Shown here one piece after another: positions 1-5,270 of a stretch of 8,830 bases of DNA. Under the pieces are notes generated by a model. That model saw only the letters and a list, made by a program, of their open reading frames with translations, was not told the DNA's origin and made no database searches. Source of the stretch: an uncultured Macromonas sp. (GTDB taxonomy: Bacteria; Pseudomonadota; Gammaproteobacteria; Burkholderiales; Burkholderiaceae); assembly GCA_946481585.1 (NCBI GenBank), contig CAMLOF010000114.1:1-8830 (forward strand), written 5' to 3'. Position 1 is the first letter of the stretch, and every line of letters starts with the position of its first letter. A program made the position numbers and the translations under genes.

Positions 1-1350
1 CACACCAGCCTGGAAACGTCTGCCCCCATCAACCTGACCATGGTGGGCCTGGACGGCAAGCCTGTGCCCAAGAGCATGCGGCAGATGCTGGAAGAGTGGA
101 TTGCCTTCCGCCAGACGACCATCACCCGCCGTTCGCAGCACCGGCTGGGCAAGGTGCTGGACCGCATCCACATCCTTGAAGGGCGGCAGATTGTGCTGCT
201 CAACATTGACGAGGTGATTGCCATCATCCGCGCCAGCGACGAGCCCAAGGCCGCGCTGATGGCGCGCTTCAACCTGAGCGACCGGCAGGCCGAGGACATT
301 CTGGAAATCCGCTTGCGCCAGTTGGCGCGGCTGGAGGCCATCAAGATCGAGCAGGAGTTGAAGGAACTGCGCGAAGAGCAGGGCAAGCTGGAAGACATTC
401 TGGGCAACCCCAACAGCCTGCGCCGCCTGATGGTGAAAGAGATTGAAGCAGACGCCAAGACCTTTGGCGATGAGCGCCGCACGCTGATCCAGGCCGAGAA
501 GAAGGCCGTGGCCGAGATCAAGGTGGTGGACGAGCCGGTGACGGTGGTGGTGTCTGCCAAGGGCTGGGTGCGTGCGCGCACCGGCCACGGGCACGACGCG
601 GGTGGCTTTGCCTTCAAGGCGGGTGACGGCCTGTACGGCACGTTTGAATGCCGCACCGTTGACACGCTGATTGTGTTTGGCAGCAATGGCCGCGTGTACA
701 GCGTGCCGGTGGCCAGCCTGCCGGGCGCGCGCGGCGACGGCCAGCCCATTACCACGCTGATTGACCTGGAAGCGGGCACACAGCCGGTGCACTACTTTGC
801 GGGCGCGGCAGGCACCACGCTGTTGTTGAGCGGTTCGGGCGGCTACGGCTTCCTGGCTACGGTGGACGACATGGTGAGCCGCCAGAAGGCGGGCAAGGCC
901 TTTGTGACGTTGAACGAAGGCGAAACCCTGTGTGCCCCGGCCCTGGCCAGTGGAGCCATGGTGGTGCGCCTGGCGGGGCAGGAAGGCGGCGTGATTGCCC
1001 CGCCCACGGCCCCCGAGGGTGGCGAGGCCGCGAGTGCTCTGGCGCCAGCCACGCACGTGTGCTGCGTGTCGGCAGGCGGGCGCATTCTGACGTTCGAGAT
1101 GGCCGAACTGAAGCTGCAGCCCAAGGGTGGGCGTGGCCTGATGCTGTTGAGCCTGGACGGCAAGGACACGCTGGCCGGTGCGGCGGCCTACACACGCAGT
1201 GTGCGCATTGAAGGCATTGGCCGCGGCGGCAAGCTGCGCGACGAGACGCTGGAAATCCGCAGCCTGAACAACGCCCGTGCCGCGCGCGGGCGCAAGGGCA
1301 AGGACGCGACGTTTGGTTTCAAACCTGCGCGCGTGGTGCGGCTGGTGTAA
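1..1350 (+). CDS. parC: DNA topoisomerase IV subunit A (ParC), C-terminal part, 5' end outside window
   Basis: ParC is the DNA-cleaving subunit of topoisomerase IV, which acts with ParE to unlink daughter chromosomes and relax supercoils. The frame is open from base 1, so the gene begins before the window; 449 residues are visible and the first ATG at 40 is internal. The part with the active-site tyrosine is not in view. What is seen is the end of the breakage-reunion core, with the helical tower segment (IEQELKELREEQGKLEDIL), then the C-terminal beta-pinwheel starting near EPVTVVVSAKGWVRARTGHG. That stretch matches ParC (EPVTIVLSQMGWVRSAKGHD in E. coli, from memory) rather than GyrA. No canonical GyrA box (QRRGGKG) is present; only a degenerate QPKGGRG is seen, which also favours ParC. 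The gene ends at TAA 1348-1350, 17 bases before the next gene on the same strand. Confidence 0.93.
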   Translation, partial: HTSLETSAPINLTMVGLDGKPVPKSMRQMLEEWIAFRQTTITRRSQHRLGKVLDRIHILEGRQIVLLNIDEVIAIIRASDEPKAALMARFNLSDRQAEDILEIRLRQLARLEAIKIEQELKELREEQGKLEDILGNPNSLRRLMVKEIEADAKTFGDERRTLIQAEKKAVAEIKVVDEPVTVVVSAKGWVRARTGHGHDAGGFAFKAGDGLYGTFECRTVDTLIVFGSNGRVYSVPVASLPGARGDGQPITTLIDLEAGTQPVHYFAGAAGTTLLLSGSGGYGFLATVDDMVSRQKAGKAFVTLNEGETLCAPALASGAMVVRLAGQEGGVIAPPTAPEGGEAASALAPATHVCCVSAGGRILTFEMAELKLQPKGGRGLMLLSLDGKDTLAGAAAYTRSVRIEGIGRGGKLRDETLEIRSLNNARAARGRKGKDATFGFKPARVVRLV

Positions 1351-1356
1351 ACATTC

Positions 1357-1361
1357 AGGAG
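1357..1361 (+). promoter_or_regulatory. Ribosome binding site of the amidohydrolase gene
   Basis: AGGAG lies six bases before the ATG at 1368, in the 17-base gap after the parC stop. It fixes the start of the downstream gene. No promoter or terminator fits in the gap, which supports co-transcription with parC. Confidence 0.75.
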
Positions 1362-1367
1362 CAATAC

Positions 1368-2444
1368 ATGGTGGGTGCAAGGCGGGGGTGGGGGAGGCTT
1401 GTTGGCGTGTGCATTGCGCTGGGTGCGGCTTGCGTTGGCGCGGCGGCGCAGAACCTGCCCATGATCGATACCCACAGCCATTTCCAGGCTGGCAAGGACC
1501 GGAACTTTCCCGCGGCGTTGACCCGTGCCCTGCAGGAGATGGATCAGGTGGGCATTGCCCGCATCCTGCTGATGCCGCCGCCGCTGCCCAAGGACCAGGG
1601 CCCCATGTACTACGACATTGAGGACCTGCAGTTTGCAGCGCGCGAGGCGCAGGGCCGGGTGGCGTTGCTGGGCGGAAGTTCGCTGAATGTGATGATTCAC
1701 AGCGTGGCGCCGCAGGACGTGACGGAGGCCGTGAAGGCTCGGTTCGCGGCCCGGGCGAAGGCCATTCTGGACCAGGGGGCGGTGGGCCTGGGCGAGATTG
1801 CCATCCACCACGTTTCCATACCCGCCATGGGGCCGCAGCACGCCTACGAACTCATCGCTGCGGACCACCCTCTGTTGCTGTTGTTGGCAGACCTGGCAGC
1901 GGAGCGGGATGTGCCCATAGACCTGCACATGGACCTGGTGCCGGAGGACATGCCCTTGCCCGCAGTGTTGCGGCCCAACCCGCTGAACCCGGACACTTTG
2001 CCCGCAAACGCAGAGGCGTTCAAGCGCCTGTTGCGGCACAACCCGAACACCCGTTTCGTTTGGTCGCATGTGGGGTTTGAGCCCTTGCTGACGCGAAGCC
2101 CGGAGGTGGTGCGTGCCTGGCTGCAGGAGTTTCCCAGGCTGTACATGAGTTTTCGGCTCAACCGTGGGGCACCCAGCCCGGCCGCAGCGCTTTCACCCGA
2201 CGGAAGGCTCAAGCCCAATTGGGTTAACCTGATCAGCTCTTTCCCCGACCGCTTTTTGCTGGGAAGCGATTCGTTTTACGACGCCACGGGTGTGGCTCGT
2301 GGGGGCGGAGAGCAGGGGTCGAACCAGGGCCTGCGGGGGCTGCGCGCCCTGGTGAACGCGCTGCCACCCGCTGTGGCGGAGGCAGTGGCGTCGGGCAACG
2401 CGGTGCGGCTATACAAGCTGGCACCGCTTGCCAGCGGCAAGTGA
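1368..2444 (+). CDS. Exported amidohydrolase-family (TIM-barrel) metal-dependent hydrolase
   Basis: This 358-residue protein looks like a metal-dependent hydrolase of the amidohydrolase-2 type. The first 27 residues form a signal peptide: arginines at 5, 6 and 10, a hydrophobic core LVGVCIALGA, and a likely cleavage site AAA-QN after residue 27, so the enzyme is probably periplasmic. Cys22 does not sit in a good lipobox. The mature protein begins almost at once with the metal-binding motif DTHSH (34-38). Later landmarks fit the barrel: GEIAIHH (142-148), DLHMDL (185-190), WSHVG (232-236), and GSD (299-301), whose Asp is the likely catalytic residue. The ending GNAVRLYKL (343-351) is typical of the family. 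The substrate cannot be read from the sequence. The start is fixed by AGGAG six bases upstream. It follows parC by 17 bases and is probably on the same transcript, though no functional link to topoisomerase is evident. Confidence 0.82.
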   Translation: MVGARRGWGRLVGVCIALGAACVGAAAQNLPMIDTHSHFQAGKDRNFPAALTRALQEMDQVGIARILLMPPPLPKDQGPMYYDIEDLQFAAREAQGRVALLGGSSLNVMIHSVAPQDVTEAVKARFAARAKAILDQGAVGLGEIAIHHVSIPAMGPQHAYELIAADHPLLLLLADLAAERDVPIDLHMDLVPEDMPLPAVLRPNPLNPDTLPANAEAFKRLLRHNPNTRFVWSHVGFEPLLTRSPEVVRAWLQEFPRLYMSFRLNRGAPSPAAALSPDGRLKPNWVNLISSFPDRFLLGSDSFYDATGVARGGGEQGSNQGLRGLRALVNALPPAVAEAVASGNAVRLYKLAPLASGK

Positions 2445-2455
2445 CGTCTTGCCGC
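2425..2455. terminator. Overlapping stem-loops between convergent genes, possible two-way terminator
   Basis: Two mutually exclusive hairpins share one arm. CTTGCC (2427-2432) can pair with GGCAAG (2436-2441) around a 3-base loop. Alternatively GCGGCAAG (2434-2441) pairs perfectly with CTTGCCGC (2448-2455) around a 6-base loop that starts with the amidohydrolase stop codon TGA. The site lies where the amidohydrolase and amt genes converge, with only 18 bases between their stops. Neither strand has a clear U-run after the stem, so intrinsic termination is uncertain. Confidence 0.4.
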
Positions 2456-2462
2456 CTGCGGC

Positions 2463-3665
2463 TTACCAGTTCGCCTCGCGCTCTGGCGTGGCGCGAATGC
2501 GGTGGATGGTGAGGTCGGCACCGTCGAATTCTTCTTCCTGCGTGAGGCGCAGGCCCAGCGCGGCCTTGAGCACGCCGTAAACCACGAAGCCGCCCGCCAG
2601 TGCCCACAGCACGCCCATGGCCGTGCCGATGAGTTGCGCGCTGAAGCTGACCCCGCCCAAGCCGCCAAAGGCCTGTTGACCAAAGATTCCCGCCGCCACG
2701 CCGCCCCAGGCGCCGCACAGGCCGTGCAGGGGCCAGACGCCGAGCACGTCGTCGATCTTCCAGCGGTTTTGCGTGAGGGTGAACAGCGAGACGAACAGGG
2801 CGCCAGCCACGCCGCCCACGACCAGCGCACCCAGCGGGTGCATGAGGTCGGACCCGGCGCACACGGCCACCAGGCCCGCCAGGGGGCCGTTGTGCACAAA
2901 GCCGGGGTCGTTCTTGCCCATGACCAGCGCCATCAGGGTGCCGCCCACCATGGCCATCAAGGAGTTGACCGCCACCAGGCCCGAGATTTTGTCCAGGGTC
3001 TGCGCGCTCATCACGTTAAAGCCGAACCAGCCGACCGTGAGAATCCATGCACCCAGGGCCAGGAAGGGGATGTTGGAGGGCGGGTGGGCGCTGATGGCGC
3101 CGTCTTTGCGGTAGCGGTTGGAGCGGGGGCCCAACAGCATGACGGCCCCCAAGGCCAGCCAGCCGCCCACGGCATGCACCACCACCGAGCCAGCGAAGTC
3201 GTGAAAGGCGGCGCCTGTGAGCGATTCCAACCAGGCTTGCACGCCGAAGTGGCTGTTCCACACGATGCCTTCAAAGAAGGGGTAGATGAAGCCGACAATG
3301 ACGGCGGTGGCCAGCAGTTGCGGCCAGAACTTTGAGCGTTCGGCAATGCCGCCCGAGATGATGGCCGGGATGGCGGCGGCGAATGTGAGCAGGAAGAAGA
3401 ACTTGACCAGCTCGTAGCCGTTGCGCTGCGCCAGGAATTCAGCGCCCACGAAGAAGTGGGTGCCATAGGCCACGCCGTAGCCCACGGCAAAGTACACGAC
3501 GGTGGAGACTGAGAAGTCCACCAGGATTTTGACTAGGGCGTTGACTTGGTTTTTCTGGCGGACGGTGCCGAGTTCCAGAAACGCGAAGCCGGCGTGCATG
3601 GCCAGAACCATGATGCCGCCCAGAAGGATAAAGAGGGTGTCTGCGCCCTGTTTTAGTGCTTCCAT
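2463..3665 (-). CDS. Ammonium transporter, Amt/MEP/Rh family
   Basis: This is an inner-membrane ammonium channel/transporter of 400 residues when started at the ATG at 3665. Numbered from that Met, the family hallmarks are present: NxVN near the N-terminus (KNQVNALVK), the AER motif (GGIAERSKF, 105-113), DFAG with Asp156 eight residues before the first pore His164 (twin-His I), GWFGFN (212-217) followed by the conserved Ser220, and the second pore His314 in WPLHGLCG. Many hydrophobic segments fit about 11 membrane helices. The tail EEEFDGADLTIHRI is the usual Amt C-terminal signature that can contact PII proteins. An upstream in-frame ATG at 3752 would add 29 polar, unconserved residues and would lie above the predicted sigma-54 transcript start, so it is rejected. 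No glnK (PII) gene adjoins it; upstream on the same strand is the RidA gene. Nitrogen-limited expression is inferred from the promoter. Confidence 0.92.
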   Translation of the reverse strand: MEALKQGADTLFILLGGIMVLAMHAGFAFLELGTVRQKNQVNALVKILVDFSVSTVVYFAVGYGVAYGTHFFVGAEFLAQRNGYELVKFFFLLTFAAAIPAIISGGIAERSKFWPQLLATAVIVGFIYPFFEGIVWNSHFGVQAWLESLTGAAFHDFAGSVVVHAVGGWLALGAVMLLGPRSNRYRKDGAISAHPPSNIPFLALGAWILTVGWFGFNVMSAQTLDKISGLVAVNSLMAMVGGTLMALVMGKNDPGFVHNGPLAGLVAVCAGSDLMHPLGALVVGGVAGALFVSLFTLTQNRWKIDDVLGVWPLHGLCGAWGGVAAGIFGQQAFGGLGGVSFSAQLIGTAMGVLWALAGGFVVYGVLKAALGLRLTQEEEFDGADLTIHRIRATPEREANW

Positions 3666-3739
3666 GCTTGTCTTTGGTGAATTGGGTACGTTTTTGATGC
3701 GTTGAAAGGGCTGGATAGCCCTTGCACCAAAGACAAGCA
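3665..3739. repeat. Perfect 15-bp inverted repeat spanning the amt leader
   Basis: TGCTTGTCTTTGGTG (3665-3679) and CACCAAAGACAAGCA (3725-3739) are exact reverse complements 45 bases apart. The gene-proximal arm covers the whole region where the amt ribosome binding site must lie, plus the first base of its ATG. The distal arm overlaps the -12 part of the candidate sigma-54 promoter. A smaller hairpin is nested in the loop. In an RNA carrying both arms the amt start would be buried in a 15-bp stem; an RNA starting near 3725 would lack the 5' arm. Confidence 0.7.
3706..3723 (-). other. Hairpin at the predicted 5' end of the amt transcript
   Basis: AAGGGCT and AGCCCTT form a perfect 7-bp stem with a 4-base loop. 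If transcription starts near 3725, as the sigma-54 element predicts, the hairpin occupies roughly bases +3 to +20 of the mRNA. Such a structure could protect the 5' end from degradation. No U-run follows, so it is not a normal terminator. Confidence 0.45.
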
Positions 3740-3751
3740 GGAATCGCGCCA
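3736..3751 (-). promoter_or_regulatory. Candidate sigma-54 (RpoN) promoter of amt
   Basis: On the minus strand TGGCGCGATTCCTGCT matches the consensus TGGCACG-N4-TTGCW with two mismatches. The key GG (3750-3749) and GC (3738-3737) are separated by exactly 10 bases, as sigma-54 requires. The predicted start of transcription is near 3725, giving a leader of about 60 bases to the ATG at 3665. Many ammonium transporter genes are sigma-54/NtrC controlled, so the location fits. No convincing sigma-70 promoter was seen nearby. Confidence 0.55.
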
Positions 3752-3764
3752 ATACGATGCGTGA

Positions 3765-3780
3765 TGCACCAATATTGGCA
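3765..3780. promoter_or_regulatory. Palindrome resembling an NtrC-type site
   Basis: TGCACCAATATTGGCA contains the perfect 10-bp palindrome CCAATATTGG. Its left part, TGCACCA, equals an NtrC half-site, but the right half is imperfect (TTGGCA instead of TGGTGCA). Its centre lies about 47 bases upstream of the predicted amt start, closer than classic NtrC enhancers. A site for another activator or repressor is possible. Confidence 0.3.
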
Positions 3781-3794
3781 TTTTGTGCGGGAAA

Positions 3795-4265
3795 TCAGGC
3801 CAGTTCGGCCATGAGTTCGATCTCCACGCAGGCGCCCAGGGGCAGCTGGGCCACGCCGAACGCACTGCGGGCATGTGCACCAACCTGGGAGCCGAAGACC
3901 TGGCCCAGCAGTTCGGAGCAGCCGTTGGTGACCAGGTGTTGTTCGGTGTAGGTGTTGGTGGAGTTGACCAGGCTGAGCACCTTGACGATGCGCTTGACGC
4001 CGTTGAGGTCGGTGCCAGCGGCAACGCAGGCAGCGTGCAGGGTGCCCATCAGGTCCACGGCCACGGCGCGTGCGGCGGCTTTGCCTTCTTCGGTGGTCAT
4101 GGTCAGGCCGAGTTGGCCGACCCAGGGCTTGCCGTCTTGCTTGGCGATGTGGCCGCTGAGCAGCACCAGCTTGCCGGTTTGCGCGAAGGGCACGTAGGCG
4201 GCGGCGGGCACGGCCACGGGCGGCAGTTCGATGTTGAGGGACTTGAGGGTGTCGTAGACGGACAT
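3795..4265 (-). CDS. RidA/YjgF/YER057c/UK114 family protein
   Basis: This 156-residue cytosolic protein belongs to the RidA superfamily. The best-studied member hydrolyses reactive enamine/imine intermediates, such as those released by PLP-dependent threonine dehydratase. The C-terminal block ARSAFGVAQLPLGACVEIE aligns with RSCVEVARLPKDVKIEIE of E. coli RidA. Arg133 takes the place of catalytic Arg105, and Glu148 that of Glu120 with the same 15-residue spacing. The Cys107 position is Ala135. The protein is longer than canonical RidA (about 128 residues), mostly from an N-terminal extension, so it belongs to one of the longer Rid branches and its deaminase activity is not assured. The start at 4265 is supported by GGAG (4275-4272) six bases upstream. 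It lies about 100 bases after the transglutaminase gene, beyond a likely terminator, and 129 bases before the amt start. No clear promoter of its own was found. Confidence 0.85.
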   Translation of the reverse strand: MSVYDTLKSLNIELPPVAVPAAAYVPFAQTGKLVLLSGHIAKQDGKPWVGQLGLTMTTEEGKAAARAVAVDLMGTLHAACVAAGTDLNGVKRIVKVLSLVNSTNTYTEQHLVTNGCSELLGQVFGSQVGAHARSAFGVAQLPLGACVEIELMAELA

Positions 4266-4336
4266 GGGTTTCTCCGGAAGACTGTGAATCAGCGTGCCAT
4301 TCTAGATAGCGGGTGACAGAAGCTGGGAGGAAAGAC

Positions 4337-4360
4337 GCTGGTGCCTGGGGCGGCATCAGC
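4337..4360 (-). terminator. Terminator-like hairpin after the transglutaminase gene
   Basis: On the minus strand GCTGATGCC and GGCACCAGC form a 9-position stem with one A-C mismatch around a 6-base loop. It begins five bases after the transglutaminase stop codon (4368-4366). The following GTCTTTCC has only a short T-run, so termination may be partial. The position is right for the end of the amidoligase/ATP-grasp/transglutaminase unit. Confidence 0.45.
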
Positions 4361-4365
4361 CGAAT

Positions 4366-5268
4366 TCATTCCGCAGTGATGGCGCTGAATTCGTCGGCGG
4401 GGGCGACGGTGACGGCTACCGACAGCTTGTGGCTGCCGCCTCCCTGGATGACACCGCGCAGGGGTGAGATGTCGCCGAAGTCGCGGCCGACGGTGAGGGT
4501 GACGTAGTCGTCGCCGGGGCGGTTGCGCCCGCAGCGGTCGTTGGTGGGGTCGAAGTCGTACCAGTGGCTGCCTACGGGCACGGAGACCCAGGCATGCGAG
4601 GCGTCGGCGCCGATGAGCCGGGGCTGGCCCGGCGGCGGCTGGGTGAGCAGGTAGCCGCTGACGTAGCGTGCAGGCAGCCCCAGGCTGCGCAGGCAGCCGA
4701 TCATGATGTGGGCGAAGTCCTGGCACACGCCCTTGCCCTGGGCCAGGGCTTGGAGCGCGGGGGTGTGGACTTCGGTGCTTGCGGTCTCGTACTGCAGTTC
4801 GCGGTGGATCTTGGCCATCAGGTCGTGGCAAGCGTCCAGGAAGGGGCGCCGGGCAGCGAACAGGGGGCGGGCGAAGTCGGCGAAGGCGTCGTCGCGTTGC
4901 GCATAGGGCGAAGGGAAGACGAATTCGCTGGCCGCGTCGAAAGGTGCCTGCACGCGGTATTGCATGTGTTCGCGCACGGCCTCCCACGGGGGGCTGTCGT
5001 CCAGCTCGGCGGGGGGCTGGGTTTCGACCAGGCTGTCGGCCGTGACGCTGAGCATCTCGTGCGGGCTTTGCAGGGCGAAGAAGGTGCGCCAGTTGCCGAA
5101 GGCGTCGCGGCTGTCCTCGCGGTGCGCGGGCTCTGGCGTGATGGTGAGGCTGTGAGCCAGCACTGCTTGATCGGGCAGTTCCAGCGGGCGCAGGTGGGCC
5201 AGATGCTGGGCCAGGACAACGGGGGCCTGGTAGTCGTACTGGGTGTGGTGCAGAACGCGAAGCTGCAT
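4366..5268 (-). CDS. Transglutaminase-like (papain-fold) protein
   Basis: This 300-residue protein has the bacterial transglutaminase N-terminal region at about residues 1-85 (MQLRVLHHTQYDYQAPV onward) and a transglutaminase core at about 150-245. The catalytic triad is visible: Cys182 in GKGVCQDFAH, His225 in ADASHAWV, and Asp240 in WYDFDPTND. This fold can act as a peptidase, an amidase or a cross-linking enzyme; which applies here is unknown. There is no signal peptide, so it is predicted to be cytosolic. Its ATG lies 2 bases after the TGA of the ATP-grasp gene (TGAGCATG), and no strong ribosome binding site is seen, which points to translational coupling. Similar genes accompany separate ATP-grasp and alpha-E genes in many bacteria, for example the Rv2409c-Rv2411c set of Mycobacterium tuberculosis (from memory). 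Confidence 0.9.
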   Translation of the reverse strand: MQLRVLHHTQYDYQAPVVLAQHLAHLRPLELPDQAVLAHSLTITPEPAHREDSRDAFGNWRTFFALQSPHEMLSVTADSLVETQPPAELDDSPPWEAVREHMQYRVQAPFDAASEFVFPSPYAQRDDAFADFARPLFAARRPFLDACHDLMAKIHRELQYETASTEVHTPALQALAQGKGVCQDFAHIMIGCLRSLGLPARYVSGYLLTQPPPGQPRLIGADASHAWVSVPVGSHWYDFDPTNDRCGRNRPGDDYVTLTVGRDFGDISPLRGVIQGGGSHKLSVAVTVAPADEFSAITAE

Positions 5269-5270
5269 GC

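Noticed and set aside
1368..1449. Lipoprotein signal at Cys22 of the amidohydrolase
   Set aside because: The residues before Cys22 (LGAAC) lack the Leu-x-x-Cys spacing of a lipobox; the AAA-QN site fits an ordinary signal peptidase I cut better.
1188..2069. 293-codon minus-strand frame opposite parC and the amidohydrolase
   Set aside because: It spans two well-supported plus-strand genes and shows no motif of its own.
2502..3335. 277-codon open frame on the plus strand opposite amt
   Set aside because: Its translation is rich in Ala, His, Gln and Gly with no family resemblance, and it mirrors the transporter's codon bias.
3666..3752. 29-residue N-terminal extension of the Amt protein from the ATG at 3752
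   Set aside because: The extra residues are polar and unlike Amt N-termini, and they overlap the candidate promoter and inverted repeat. The ATG at 3665 gives a normal length and the expected first membrane helix.
4266..4336. Sigma-70 promoter for ridA (TAGAAT in the gap)
   Set aside because: TAGAAT resembles a -10 box, but no acceptable -35 hexamer lies 16-18 bases upstream.
3439..4356. 305-codon minus-strand frame overlapping ridA and the amt start
   Set aside because: It is out of frame with two recognisable proteins and is Arg/Pro-rich, as expected of a shifted reading of GC-rich coding DNA.
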